From assembly GCF_964275005.1 (NCBI RefSeq), contig NC_092698.1:34081162-34145161 (forward strand): DNA of 64,000 nt, read 5' to 3'. This document shows, one piece after another, positions 26,396 to 41,103 of this stretch; the stretch's first letter is position 1; each line of letters begins with the position of its first letter. The notes beneath the pieces are model-generated. The model was not told where the DNA came from. It worked only from the letters and a program-made list of their open reading frames with translations, and ran no database searches. Source of the DNA: Diadema setosum (taxonomy: Eukaryota > Echinodermata > Echinoidea > Diadematoida > Diadematidae). The position numbers and the translations under genes are program-made.

Positions 26396-29149
26396 TGGAG
26401 AGAAAAAAAAATGTTCACAGGAAATCAAATTTCCTCTCATTCAATCGCTTGAAGTATTCTTCGGGTTTTTTTTTTCTTATGCTTCATTTTAATCCCACCA
26501 AGGGAAAGGGCTTACACGCTACTTGAAGATGGCGTCGCTGCCTTATTTGATCGGTGGATCCTCCTTATGTAAAACACTTCTATTTTCAGAGTTGCTCATG
26601 AGAACCAACGTTGGATGTGTCAAGCTTGACGATTCTTGAGTTTTGTGATTACATTTTCTTGATTCTTTTTCCCCACGCAATAAACTTTCTCAGGTTGTCT
26701 GAGTCGTACAAAATATAGGCCAAAAAGGGATGGTGGAAAGAATTGGAGTTGAGAGGTGAAAAAAAGAAGACGGATATGGGAGTTCGTTGGGTTTGTCAGA
26801 TTGTAAGGAACATAGGATGAATCAGAGGGCTGGAGTCAGTGATTCTTGGCCTCTTATAGAGACGTCATCGTCGAGTTTGAATCATCCATGTCCCTCTTAT
26901 TACCCTCTTTGTGACGATGGCCGACATTATTATTTGTCAGGATGGAACGCCAAGTCACATCGATGCAGACAAGAAAAGTTATCCTCCCCTTCTCACCCCC
27001 ACCCCCCCCCCCCAAAAAAAGGCTGTGAAGAACAAGGAGCCAATGAAAGTAGAATCAGTGAACCCCAAAATGTCGGAGTCCAGTAATAACTTGCTCTTCG
27101 AAAGAACAAAATGGACAGATCCTAACGAACGAGCGCGCTTTGAGAAATCGCGCGACGTGCACTTCGTCGTTTGGGGACCAGCGAGCATTCGTCATCCGGG
27201 CGTGGAGACACTGACAGTAGATTCTTTTAGGCCGCCAGTCTCCCGAGCGGGAGACGGCGGCGTATCGCTCGCCGAACCTGCCTCAAGGCATCTTGTTGTT
27301 TCGGTAATATCCCAGCGATTGGTCAATCCTACTCAGAGTACAATTATTAAATAATATCTGAATGCCTGCAAGGAAAGTGGGAGAGAGGAAGAAAATATCC
27401 CCACACGTCTACGTTATCATCGGGTTTTTTTTTCTTTTTGTTACCAGCAATTGCTGAAAATTTCTGGTGTTATTATTTTAATTCCATATCGGCTGTGTGC
27501 GGTAGATCGAAGTTCCCCGCAGCCGAGGCGCAGCACCACAAAAAGTTGCCTGGCTGGTCGCGGGTAGCTAGCGAGTTAACCCGCCTCTGTGCGCCACTAT
27601 CCTCGCAGACAATCACATTCGATTATTCTTCGTAATTTTCGCCCGTGACGTTGTGGTGGGCCTAAAGATTTAATTTCATCTGTAAAGCGATTTTTTTTTT
27701 TAATTAAGAGAGTAAAGTAAAGTCTGTCTATCTCTCTCTTACTCTCCTTATCTTCTATTCTGATAATTTTTATAGAGATCACACCACCATCAAATACCCA
27801 GCAAATATGTTTTCAGTGTTGTAGTTGTCTCAGTATCGGGATTAAACAAATTAATAAAGCAATGTGGGTACCCTGATTAAAATGTAATGAGTCACATTGT
27901 TTCACATTGGTTCTGACATGTCATACAAAAATTGATTACCTGTATTATATTCAGACAGACATGCCTGATAATAAACTCCATGTCATAAATGCCATTCTTA
28001 ATATTGCTGGGGGTAAAATAAAAATCCATAATCTGAGGTAGAACAAATTTTCTTTGCTGGATACGAAGTCTTGATGTGAAGTCCAGCGAGTGATTAACAT
28101 CCTATCCTCTTCTTCTATTTTTACGCAATTTCGAAGTTGTTTTATTTGGAAATCTTGCAACTCTGTACATGCATTAACTCATATTATGTGCTTCAGTAAC
28201 ATTTTAGGATTTAATGATTAAAGTGTGTTGTAACGGTGCTCCTGTGGAAAATTAACCATGATACTTTTATTCTTCCAGTGTCCTGACTGCTGCAGAGGGA
28301 CATTATGTCTACTGTTATGTCTGTTTTGATTTATGAAGATGCGATGCAGAGGGAACTATCTTTGACAGGATTATCGTGAAAGAGTTAGTTTTATTGGCAA
28401 AGCGACTTCAGTAGATCAGCTTAGTAGAATCGTCGATTTGGGTCTTTACATTTACCATAATGAGCCTAACATGTGGGATGATATAGGCCTTGAAATTTTA
28501 ACGTATTTCGGTATCAATAACCAATCAACACTAAATGTTCTCGTCAGTTATGGTGATTTTGAGACGAGCTTGCCGATTCAAACAAAGACATTATTAATAC
28601 TGGGTGAATGGACACTCTGTCGTTGAACTTCCAACAACTTATGTTGTAATTTATCTATTTTATGAGAAGCTTTGTTCCATTATCTTTTTTATGGTTACCT
28701 CGGAAACGTTAGTTGCTTTAATAATGCTAACTATATACTACAACCATACGATATCCATATTAAAAGTTTACGCTTTCAAAACAATTTTCTCAAGATTCGT
28801 TCGTATATGGAAATTCACCATCATTTTTCCTTGGAATCATTTCTGATGCAGGAGTATCATGTACTCCATAAAGTCGCTGTTGGCACTAAAGTCGGCGGAT
28901 TGTCGACGTTCAAGTCTTCTGCAAGCAGAGCGGAATAGACCACTCGCAGAGATGAGAAGATATGTAACTTGGTGATAGTAACTTTGTTGTTTGTGGAAAA
29001 TACACAAAAATGAATAGCATAATGCCTTCTTACCGACTGATTAGTTGCATGATATAGGAAGGAAGCAAAAATATCATTTCTATATGGCGATATTAATTCA
29101 ATCCAACATCTCGTAATAGACCACCTTCTATAGGATAAAGGTGATGACT

Positions 29150-29159
29150 ATGATGATGG

Positions 29160-29209
<50 letters not shown>

Positions 29210-29240
29210 TTCATGATGATGATGATAATGATGGTGATGA
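29150..29240. repeat. (GAT)n microsatellite
   Basis: Mostly perfect GAT trinucleotides with a few GGT and AAT variants. Confidence 0.95.
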
Positions 29241-30660
29241 ACATTATCATCAAGAATAGATAGTAATGATAATAGTGAAGATTATAATCATACATCACGC
29301 AATAATATTACTTGTTTTACTATTGATAACAATAATAATCATAAGCATAATCATAGTGTAATAAGGAAATTGATGTCCTCCATACAACCAGACCTCTGCA
29401 GGATTATTCGTATTAGATTAGATTAGTATACAACTTTAGGTTAAAACCTAAGACCTTCTAACATTCTATGAAAATCGTAATGAACGAATTGTATTGTTCG
29501 TGTCGATGAGCGACGCATGTTAAGATCAAACACCAAAGGCACGAGTGGAAATGCGGTAAAGGGCTAGCTTTAGGGACCCTTTTATTCTTCTCTGGTTTGG
29601 TGATTTTGAATACATATCGGCATTTTCTCTAGATGAATCTATGATAGGACATTATGTACCCTGCCACAGAGTGAAACCTTCGTTGTTTGCTTCTACTGAA
29701 TTGAAAATGCGTGGGTGTATTTATGTGCGTTAAATGTCGTGTGCATCTACAGGTTAGTATCATCTTTTTTCGGATTTTCCCTTTTTGAATTAAACATTTT
29801 AGTTTGAACACGCCTTTTAAAGAAGGAGTATTTTGTCCCTTTAACCCACGACCTTCACCTGTTTTTTTTTCTTGCAAGAGTACTCGTGACCCCGACAATA
29901 ACTCGACGCTTACTCCAGAAACAAACCGAAAACAACTGAGACAACTCAGTCAAACAAACTAATATTATATGCCTTGCCGCGTTTACTGTTTCTCGTGTCC
30001 AAGTGACTGGCTACAAAATCTGTGGCCCGCAGAATCACTTAATGCTTTGGTGAAGAGAAGGAAGAAGGGGGGAACAAATGGTCCCCCGACGACATCAATC
30101 GTCTGTGAACGAGGGAGTGCGAGACTTGGAGGTTAAGGTGAACGAGAGAGCAAGGAGAAGAAAAACCAAAACCGCGACTTTGCCAGCATGTGGGTTTTGT
30201 TGGCGGGGAAGCTTGCCGATCGATTCAGCAGAGAAATGCTGTTCCGTTGTTTGCTTTCTCTCTTTCATGGCGAGTCACAAGAATTAGCAAAGTCATTTTA
30301 CATGATCCTTCCCCGTACATGTCTTTCCAGAGCACCACCACCCTATAGCCGGTTCCATTCTTATCAGTCTTGGTCTTACCACAAAATTTCTTCCGATCGC
30401 TACGAATATACTGTACGTGCTTATTCGATTTCCAGAGTCAGAGAAACACGTTTCGATAGGTGTAAGTAGGCCTACGTTTCAAACAGAAACATGGTTAGAA
30501 AAATAGTCTAGTTTAGATTGTAACAAAGATTATCACAGAATGCGTTATTTTGGTTTATGCCGAAGAAGTTGATTTATCAAGAGTGATTTTAATAAGCGCA
30601 TCGGCATACTATTATTTTAGGCCATTATTTTTCATTGTGAAGTATTATATTTCCTGCATT

Positions 30661-30747
30661 TTGTGTGCGTGTGTGTGAATGTGTGTGTATGTGTGTGTGT
30701 GTGTGTGCGTGTAACGTGTGTGTATGTTGGTGTGTGTGTATGTGGGG
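30661..30747. repeat. (GT)n microsatellite, imperfect
   Basis: GT dinucleotides with GCGT, GAAT and ATGT interruptions. The minus-strand His/Thr-rich open frame is an artefact. Confidence 0.9.
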
Positions 30748-31334
30748 GGAGATGAATTCATACGATGAATTCTATGTGTTAAGGAAGAAACCAAGATTAT
30801 TGATAAAGCTATAGGTGGAGTGAACACAGAATAACTTGGTGGATTTTGAAAATGGCTCTGAAGTCGAATGTTTTTGCTCTTAGCAGGCCTCAGAGTTGCA
30901 CTATTCCATGTGTGACGAGAGTCGCGAACATGTTTACGCATATTTTTAGACTGGGGCACGGGGAAATCATTAGCATCTACGTTTGTTTTGATGAAGGCTG
31001 CAAATATGAAAGAAGTCGGGGGAAACCAGGAAAGACTAACAGGCGGAGAGAAGTCAATCGAGAGGCAGCCATCGCCCCCTGATGAAGAGGAGCCGTTTAC
31101 TTAAAGTGTCGAAATCTGAGCCCGCCCAAAGTCGGAGCCGTATTAAGCTAATATTGCTTCCCCTTCCGCTTGAAATTGCCAAGGCAGAGACCGCATTACC
31201 GCATTTTCTTACCCCGTGATGCATCGTGAGAGGGAACAGCAACAGACGCGATCACGCATCAACGTTTTTCATGAAATAAGATATATCTATATGATCAGTT
31301 CTTAGAACGCATAATACCATAGGATAGTCTCTAT

Positions 31335-31660
31335 GCGTGTACATATGGAAACAAAATCATAAACAGTTCTATGCTCACATAACAATTATCAGAAAGGTGA
31401 GTTTTTAACACAGATTCAAATTTATCAAAATCTGTTATACATCTACTGCTAAGGGGGAAATTAATCCATAATGATGGTTCCATTTTTCCGAAGCCCTATC
31501 ACCAAATGTCTTAGATTTGACACTTATTTCAGAGAGGAGAATTTTTTTTTTTTTGAACGTAGATTTGACCGGGATGATATGGCTTGATGAGTTCACTGAG
31601 GTATGCAGGGGCATTTCCGTGCATATACATGCATTAGTTCTCGTAAGTTCATTCATTATG
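31335..31660 (-). pseudogene. Non-LTR retrotransposon remnant: C-terminal end of reverse transcriptase
   Basis: On the minus strand it reads MHGNAPAYLSELIKPYHPG, then SKTFGDRAS, then after a frameshift LWINFPLSSRCITDFDKF and ESVLKTHL. This is the usual order after the RT domain in CR1/L2/Jockey-type elements: G-AP-YL--L--Y-P, then FG-RAF, then LWN-LP, and a final F---LK--L. A separate, differently diverged copy lies at 26030-26395. Frame changes show it is not functional. Confidence 0.75.
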
Positions 31661-31946
31661 CTACACAAATAAAGGTAAAATGGGTGTTTTTACATTACAT
31701 GTTATTAGGAGCCTTCTAGACACGAAATAAAACACTCAACAATTTCTATTGAAATATGAGGCACAGTCATTACCGGCAAGAATCGTCTCTATCAACTTGT
31801 ATGTCTAATAGTTTGTCTGTGTGTCTGTCTTAGCACGTTATTTGCACACAAGAACACAAACAGGTCTTTACCTACAGCATAAAGGGTTGTTGTTCCAGGT
31901 TACTGCTTTCGAAATGATGCTTGGATATACTTTTATATCACTCGAC

Positions 31947-32055
31947 CGTGTGTGTGTGTGTGTTCATCTCTCCCTCCATGTAATGCTCTGTATATATCTA
32001 TATATCTACCTATCTATCTGTATAATACACACACACATATATATATATATATATC
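31947..32055. repeat. (GT)n, (TATC)n and (TA)n microsatellite cluster
   Basis: GT at 31947-31962, TATC/TATA units at 31991-32020, then ACAC and TA to about 32055. Confidence 0.9.
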
Positions 32056-33449
32056 ATTCATTATATCTATATATCTCTTTCTAACATATCCAACTATTCA
32101 TTTATCTATGTATCCCTCTATGTATGTATCCAAAAACCTATCTCTAATGATCTCTTTCTTGCTACCCCACCCCCATCTCTCTCATCTCTCTTTGTCTTCT
32201 TGTATAAGCTCTAACTTGACATATGATGGATTTATCATAACGTAAACGAGACCACACGTTTGGATCTCGCCACAAATGACAGGTACTAACCATACACACG
32301 GCCAAGCCAAATATTGCCAATGACACTAATCTGTCCCAACCCTGCTCGTCCGTTAAGCAAAACTCTACGTGTCTACGTGTCATTTAAACCCGAAGTAGTT
32401 TCAGTCAGCAAACCGTGTTCTTTTGCATTTTTTTTTCTGTCTTGGTTTTTCTCAACATTGAATGGCGTTATTACCTTCTGGATGTTTTCTTTAACTCTCT
32501 GTTTAAAGCGGTGTCATTTTCAGTCATCCATTACAACCTTATTCAGTCACTAATCCATGAAGTCATTTGATCATTCTCTCATACACATCTATCAGTTTAT
32601 ATTTTAATTAATCATGCGTATTTCTTCATAAATATAAAGGAAAATAAGATTAAAGGGAAATTATCTATTAGTGACCATCTATCTATTCACATATTCACTT
32701 ATTTAGTTATTCTTCTCATCTTCTATTTCCGTTTATTTTTAAAGATACACGAATGAAAATATTATTATCTGTGTTACCATGAATTGAAAGTCCATAAAAA
32801 AACTAAACTGGGACATTTCAGTAGAGAAGGATGATAAAATGATAAAATTTATACATAATAAGATATAAAAGGACACGTACTATTGCATCAGTAAACGAAT
32901 AGACCCTATAGATAGAAATATTTTTTTTTCTACTGTGTCACATATAAAAGAGCCAAGGCCTATTAACTTAAATACCTCAAAGGAAATGGGTCGATAGACC
33001 GTCGGAGGGTATCCTAAACTTTTTAATCTTCTTCGCATGCTAGGCAACAATTACCTGTATATTTTCACGTAGCTTTAGTTCGAACATAATGATGAAACAC
33101 CTTATTTGTTTAGGCGGCTAGAACGCTTCGCCGTATACATTTATCACACGCACCATGCAACATCCATCATTCTTGTCACATGAAAATGGAAAACTGTGAT
33201 TCTTAAGGCATTAACATTAAAGCGTTAAGATTTCGTCTTGTAGTGCAAGAAAGAAACATTATCATTTGTTGACGATTTTCCTTACCAGTGATTGAAATGG
33301 GACGATCGAAAACAGACTTATCAATTTTACTACGATTTTGTCAACTACGATGTTGTCATAAACTAAATAATTCTATTCTATTCATCTGAAGTCTCCATAA
33401 CACTTACAAAATGTATGATACTTGTACATAACTATGAATAAACCTCTGA

Positions 33450-33460
33450 CCCCCCCCCCC
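33450..33460. repeat. Poly-C run
   Basis: An uninterrupted C run of about 11 bases. Confidence 0.85.
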
Positions 33461-36125
33461 ACCGAAAAAATGAATAAACTGGAAAATTTATATGACTGTA
33501 AATGTCTTAAGGCAATAAAAGATCTTACTATCACGGCCATGAACTACTGCAAACTAGTTTGATGATTAGAGTGACTTTGCCATACGTGCCTAGAGGTACA
33601 GAAAATACTGCCTTGCACAAAAAGAACTTGATGAACAAATGGTAATCGAAAAAATAACCATGATAAAAAACGAATGATTATCATGTAAGATAAATGAAAT
33701 GGATTCATATCTATGATTTATGAATGCATGTGTAAAATGGAAATCACGAATTGATAGCTATTGAAGGAGAGAATGTCCATTGTAAATGACTGATAAATGA
33801 AAGAGTAAAGAACACATGCATCAGTTTAAGTGTAAGAAAAGCAAAACAAGTCCATGAATTCATTCATTCATTCATTTCGGTTTCTTTCAAACGTATTGGT
33901 AAAATTAATTATCACTCAATGTGCAAATATATTTTACCTCTGAATAAACATTTCAAGATCATTAAATTGGGAATATCATGCAATGCCAATGGCGGAAAAG
34001 TGTCTGCGTATTATAGGCTAATGAGTGCCGTGCAGGTTTCCGTTTGCAAGCCGTTATTGGGCAGATGATCTCGTTTTACGTGACTGAGAGCAGTAGATGA
34101 GAGCTGTTTGAAAAGTGTCATGAGGACAGAAGTGGGTTACAAGGTCTTGTGGTTTGGGGTTTGGACTCCGACTCTCTGACTAACTTGTACGATGCGGATA
34201 AACCAAGAGACTCCTATACACGTGTTTGAAGTTCCATGGCCGGATTTAAGACGTTATGAGTGTTATGTAGTTTATGTGCATCAAAACAGTAGGTACACAT
34301 ATATGTTAAGTTTGAAAAAATACTATCGCTGTTCTCGAATAAGTGAAATCATTTCTGTCGTGACGGAGACAGACTGGAAAAGTCCCTCAAACGAAATAAT
34401 GGTGGAGATTACAGTTACAATAATGATAGCAATATTAATAATACATAATACGTGAATGATTTTTAAACAAAATGTGTGTCGACAAAGCAACCAGTAGCCG
34501 TTCTTCCGTCAAAGCTTCGGGTTTTTAAAAACATGGGTAAAGACCGTAACAATGGTAGAAGAAAGTAAGAAAATAAACATCTTAGCTTCTGTAGTTGCAG
34601 GATAATGTTGATTTATGATTTGGGATCAACTCACCTCCAGAACGAAACCATTTTGATACATCAAGCTAAGTTGACCGTTCACAATGAGCCTTTTTGGATA
34701 ACAGTGAAAATCTTAGAAATCATATCTCTTTTTAGTCCCTTCATAATTTCACATTATCTTATTAATGACAAGATGTGGCAGGTAGGGTCAGAATGGATGA
34801 TCATCAGCCATACAAAGACCTGTCGAGTGAATCCAAAGCGAAAATGATTATAATGGAATCGAAATCTGGGAAGAGTGATGCATGTATTCATAGACTTGAA
34901 TGGTTCTGATTATCTTGATGTGGGTGTGTGCCAGCTGGGGTATATGAATAAAAGAAGAGAGAAAGAGAAGGGACACACATTAGAGACATAGAGCAAGGAA
35001 GAAGAAACTAACCCACACGAAGCAGCAAGATTCTGTGCGTCACGTACCCACCTTGGTGGTAAAGTTGACCAATTCCCAGTCCTCGTTAACACCGGTGATG
35101 ATTTCACCCGCGAGAGGTCAGCGTCGCAACCTCCTAATGCAGTGCCGAACGAGCGCGAAACTTCACGTCTCACTTCTGTTCTGCCACGCTGTTGATGATG
35201 AGAACTAATACCATTTTCTCTTCTTCACTGTCTTTCTCTCTCTCCCCTCTCTCTCCTTCTTACACACACGCACACACCCATACACAAAAATACATTGCCA
35301 CAGTGATGATATGAATTATAAAATTTATCTAGTATAGACTCTTGTCTCGTAACATACTTTGTAGTATAGGCCTACTTGATATGATAGTTGTTTAAATAGA
35401 CATCAACTGAAAGTGTTTTTTCCCTCTACGCTTAATAGCTCCTTAAAAAATTATGAAGGAAGCGGCATGGGCATTCTTGTGGCATGTGCACGGGTTTATG
35501 GCGTATGCATTTCGTGCATGAACCATCGTCGTAATTGCATCAGAACGTAATTATATCCTCAACTCGCGCGCGACAAATTTTCCTCTAAATCGTTCTCAGT
35601 CTAGTGAGGCCGTAATCACCTTCTAATATGAGAGTCGTTAAGAGCCTATCAGGTGATCTGTCATCATTAAAAATGCCAACCATGTGGAATATTTATTAAA
35701 ATTTACGTGCCATAGACACACGAAAGAAGACACCGTCTTTTTTTTCCTTCCCCTAGATTCCGACATCTTGTCGGCAAGCCCAATGGGAGAGCGTGTGCGT
35801 AACGTGAGTTGTTTGTTTGTTTGTGTCTGCGAGCCTGGTGTGAGTATTACTAATATTTCTGCATGTGAGAACATTTCGTCATCTAAGAGTTTGGATGTAT
35901 ACGTGTGTCTATCCGTCTCCCTTTCCCCTCCCCTCTCCCTCTCTCTTTATCTCTTTGTGCTCTCATGTTTTTTATTCATTTCTTTACCTCTTTCTATGAC
36001 ATGATATGTGTTAATTTTCTTTTTCCGCTTTTTAGATTTGTCTCTGTGTGCACGATTGTTTGGAATTTGTATCGCTTTGTGCAGGTACTTCGTCATGTTT
36101 TCACTTGTTGGTCTACTGTAAATCG

Positions 36126-36165
36126 CACATGTGTGTGTGTGGAGGGGGGGGGGGGGTGGGGGAGT
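36126..36165. repeat. (GT)n followed by poly-G
   Basis: A short GT run, then a G-rich run with a single T interruption. Confidence 0.85.
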
Positions 36166-37530
36166 TTGTAAACATCTTTCTGCGTAGTCTTCTAAGATCA
36201 GTAGGCCTGCTTGACACCTTGAGGAGAGAGAGAAAAAACTCAACAACGACTACGATTCTCATGAAGGAATAAATGAATCGTCAGCGACAGGCTTAATGAA
36301 TTCTGGTTCCCTCCTTTCTCACCCATCGATAAATCGAGGCGACAGATCGAACCCTCTGCGATCGTGGTAAGCGCCGAGCAGCCGGTGAACCAGTACTTAT
36401 TTCCCTTGCACCCCGACATCCCGGGGCCGAAGGATAGTTGGCATCGTCCTGGAAAACACACACACACAGAGTTGACATCGAAGTCAAAGTTTTCACCCCT
36501 CGCCGTCTGACAGGAACTATCAAGACTCCTTTCATCTAATTATTTTTTTTGTCACGTTGAAAAATATTAGACTGAAAATATTGCTTTTCTGACGTAAACC
36601 ATACTCTGAAATTGAAGGCAAGTACAAGGGAGTTAGTCTGAGTCTATTTTGAAACCATTTCATTTTTCTTTGTAATTTACTATGATAAGTACAGCAAAGG
36701 AAGTACAACATTTAATTAAGACTGGAAAAGCAAAACAATAATATAACACTAAACCCGTTAATATTTGCACAATAACAAAATATGTGTACATTGCACACCA
36801 ATGTACAACGAGGCGTACTGTAGTGATATTCATTTTGTTAGCTGTATGTTTATGCACAGTTTTATCAGTACAACTGTACAACGCCTTGATCAGCACTTTT
36901 AAAGTGCTATAATCACTATTAGATTATAGTAAATTGTCTATTGGTGACATCCAAATCTAGGTTAAGCAGACATTGGGTGTTCACGTGATTATCTCCCCTT
37001 CAACACGGAGGCAGGTAAAATGGCCTCACGTTTGTTAGACTAGAGAAATATAAAGTGATTCCAGAGACGTGTGACCTGAAGTTCTGAACACTTTTCTTGT
37101 CAGTAACAATGTTACATGAAAATTAGACGGCAATCAGATTCTTGATGGATAGTCAGGCTTGCTTTGCAGTAAATACTTCAGTCAATGGAACATGTTCCAT
37201 TCCGAGACCTCAAAACCCATGGAAATTAAGAAATTTCGTTCCTGTATTTTTTTTTTCCAACAATTTGGAGATCCAATTCCTGCCTTGCAGGTAAAGACAA
37301 ATAACACACTTATCACGACCAAATCTAATTCGGAGCAGGCAAAAAAAAAAAAAAATTGTTGATGATTATCCATATCCATACTGTAGTTAGGCCAAAAGTA
37401 AGGATACGGGAATGGAAGCACGCACCAAGCCAGACATCATAAACAGATCAAGTAAGAACAATGACTGGTGTGCAGGGGAGAAAGAACATGAAAAAAGGAG
37501 ACAAAGGTTATATGAGACTAAGTGTAAATG

Positions 37531-37607
37531 AGAGGGGAGAGAGAGAGAGAGAGGGAGAGAGAGAGAAAGGGAGAGAGAAGGAGGAAAAGAGAGAGAGGGG
37601 GAGGGGT
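37531..37607. repeat. (GA)n purine tract
   Basis: Imperfect GA dinucleotides with GGG and AAAG interruptions. Confidence 0.9.
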
Positions 37608-38129
37608 CGTGAGAGTTGAACGCTGAAGAGCGCGATATCTAAATCTTCAGGAGTAGTGAGTTCGTCACACAAAATCGAAAACCGATCTCGAGGAAATGCT
37701 AATGTTTGCGGCTATCGGATTTCCAGGCAGAGCTGTTGCTTCAAAAACAGTCTGGGAAAAGGCAAACTATAAATATACAAAGGAAAGAAAGAAGGGAAAG
37801 AACAAAATTTAGCGAAAATGGGAGATAGATTGCGACCTTTCTTCTTGCGTAAGTCGTCATCCTTGCCGGCATCTGTGATCTGGCCACAGTGTGGATCAAC
37901 ATGAACATTATTTTTTGGCTGTTGGCCGCATCAATATTGATTTTATGAAGGGTGGATGTGCATGAAACCGATCCACTTCCCTATTCATCAAATATTTGGA
38001 GATCGTTCACTGCCGACAAAAGAGTCGGATTATACCTGTCTGAATAATACGGAATTTTCCTGCTTTTACTCTCTTTTTCCTTCGTCCTTCTCTCTCTCTC
38101 TTTCCCTGTGTGTATTTCTTGAAGGGCAG

Positions 38130-38531
38130 TTAAATTTTCTTCTGTATCCGCTTAATTCGTTCCTTCTTTTCTTCAACGACAGTGTTTTGACGGCAGAATA
38201 GCCCGTGGAAACACCCGATGTAATCCGTTTTATCACAAGGGAGCCGGTCTGTGGCTGCATTGTGCGTTTCATCGGCCATTCTTGGTCTCTTTTCCCCGAG
38301 CGCGCCGCCGGGTGATCCGATTTGGATCCACTGAGCTACTTTTTTTAACGTCGTCTGCCCCAGTGTAGAAACGGCCCTGGTGCCTCTTACTATACGGGAC
38401 TTTAAGTATAGCAAGGTTGATGCCGCCAGAGAACAGCTTAGGGAGTACCGATTAGGAATATTGTCGTTCACATGCATTTTTCGTAGATAGATGATGAATT
38501 TACGATCATTTAAGAATCTGCCGTCTGTCAT
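38130..38531 (-). other. 133-codon open frame in the gbx intron, not supported as a gene
   Basis: This is the longest minus-strand frame that is not a simple repeat. It shows no signal peptide, membrane segment or recognised domain, and its end (KKERIKRIQKK) is low complexity. No flanking splice signals or promoter argue for it. I record it as an open frame by chance, or as a mildly GC-richer noncoding block. Confidence 0.3.
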
Positions 38532-38940
38532 TGTTGAGACGTTGTTATTGTTACCGATTGTTTCTCTACTCCTGAGAGCGTCTGACAGTCTTCACAAGAT
38601 CACTCTCAAGGCACAAACTATTCAAAAGTTTCTCATCTACACTTGCTTCTCACCTTTGTCGATGGAGGATGGTTGGTTGTGAATGACCAACTGACACGAC
38701 TGAGCAAACTATTTTTGATCGATAATGTATATGGTAGCTCTAGCAGGAAGCCTGTCATCCGGTCGTCCATAGTTGGTGAAACTCGCGTGTCTATAACATC
38801 ACCCGCCATTCACGATGTGTTTGGGCCCAGACGATCGAGCGCAAAATAATCTGACAACCAGGTTATCATATTTCCCTTCAGGGATGGAGTCGATGGAGCC
38901 GAGAGGTATAACGAGACAAACGATGGTGATATACTTCGAT

Positions 38941-39028
38941 GGTGGAGAGAGAGAAGGAGGTTAGAGAGGAGAGGGAGAGGAATGATGACGGGGAGAGAGA
39001 GGGGAAGAGAGAAGGAAGGAAAGGGATA
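38941..39028. repeat. (GA)n purine tract
   Basis: Imperfect GA, GGA and GAAG units, strand-asymmetric. Confidence 0.85.
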
Positions 39029-40074
39029 CGCATGAATCTATAAGGTACTCGCCTTACAGATCGATAATTGCTCCATAATATTACGCGGCCAAACGTCGTG
39101 ACATGTCGGCGGCCATCTTGTCAAGTAGCTTGTCTCCAGGCGTTTCGACGTATATACCGTTAGTGCTGGAATAAGCTGATTGCGTTTGCTCGTGTAGTCA
39201 TGAGAAATACCCAGTTTGTCTTATGGGCTTAGACATTTACATTAAGCAATTTTTTGTCTTACCTTGGCGTTCATTTGCGTTCGAATCAACAGTCATACTA
39301 AGTTTTATCTAAAAGTTGCAGAATATGAAGTAGAATGTATACAGCTGGTGTAATAAAACATGTTTTTGTACGGTTAGTCTTCAAGAGTACGACAACAGAG
39401 ATCAGTTCATCAGAATAAAACTTTTGAACTCCTTTCCACTTCCAATCTATAGTAACATGATATAACTAGTTTAAGTGTTTCTACTTTTTTCATAACTACA
39501 GTTGTTCCAATCACAATGTTCTTCAACATTATTACAATCATTATCATCATTATTGTTTGAGTTTGAAGTGAAATATCTCAGGGTCTTGGTTTGAAGGCTA
39601 CCCAAGTTTGAGACGGTCACTATCTCACATCATGCAACGAGGTACTCGTCGTCGGTTTGCCCAAAGGCCTGGGGCGATTCTTGGGGCGATTTCTACCAGG
39701 CCGATTTACCACGGTCTCGATGTCTAAAGACTGATGAACAAATTCCCTTCTTCATAAAAGGTGTTGTTATTGATTCGCATTACCCTCTCGTTTGGGAATG
39801 GTGTCTAAATCCCGTCGCTCATTCACTTTATACTCAAAGGTGTTTCTCGCTTACTCCAGTCTCCCCACAGCGCTGAAAGTTATCACCGATAGCTTGCACT
39901 TTGATGGATCCCCTAGAGGACAAAAATAATGGAATAACAACCCCGATATCGCAAAAAAAAAGTGTGTGAAGTAAGCTATTTATACGAATATCATTGAATA
40001 ATTCGTTTTCATAAATTTCTTGAGGAGTGCGTCAGCGTGCAGAAATCAACCTTCTTGGACCATTCCCTAAATAG

Positions 40075-40258
<184 letters not shown>

Positions 40259-41103
40259 GATACATATATTACTCATTTCTCTACATTTTTTTTCTTTCAT
40301 TGTGTGTTTCATAATAAATGGTTGGATATAACGTGACGACCAGATTATCTAGTATGCAGGCCAAAAAAAAAAAAAAATTAAATAACAAATGCCAATGTCA
40401 GGTTATTGAGCGGTTTAATAAGATGAATATGATGACGATGAATGGAAATGATAATCATGAAAATAATAGTAGTGAAATGATGAAAAGAGGTCATTTTCAG
40501 CATTCACCTCTTGAAAATTTCAATGACTGAAGTTAAATGTTGTTGCCAGCACCAGGTAATGATAATGGAAATTTCTTGTATTCGGGCTAAAATGTTGCAA
40601 ACTCTTTGGAAATAAAAAACAACAACAACAACAACAGCAAGATAAGATTGGTACACACAATAACTGGTCCTATTAAGTGAACTATCAAGAAAAATGCAAC
40701 TTTTGCACACATGTGACATATGCTTCGTAAGTGTTCCATGCACGTACTGCTTATGTAGGGATAACAAGATAAACAGAATGTCAATATTTGCCTACGTAAA
40801 AGTTTTACAAGTGTTTATTGTCAGGTACATCGATTGTTCTTTCCGATAGGTTTGAAGCGTCTCATGTAATTGCCCATTAAGGATAAACATGAGAATATGT
40901 TTGAAAATATGCCACCATGGCATTTGACATGTCAGAACAAAGTGGAGGATCACTCCATTGTAATCTGCGACGTTTTCTCTAAAATTCTATGAAGTGTTCG
41001 AAGAAACTTGTCTGATGATATACAGGTTGAGGTCTTCCAGGAGACGGAAGACAAGAAGACATCTTTCAGTACGTGTGTATCCGACAAGATAAGTGTTTCG
41101 CAT

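Noticed and set aside
26911..27354. 147-codon plus-strand frame in the gbx intron
   Set aside because: It crosses a poly-C/poly-A stretch and the GC palindrome, with no domain. Its openness is explained by composition.
38130..38531. 133-codon minus-strand frame
   Set aside because: No domain, no splice or promoter support and a low-complexity end.
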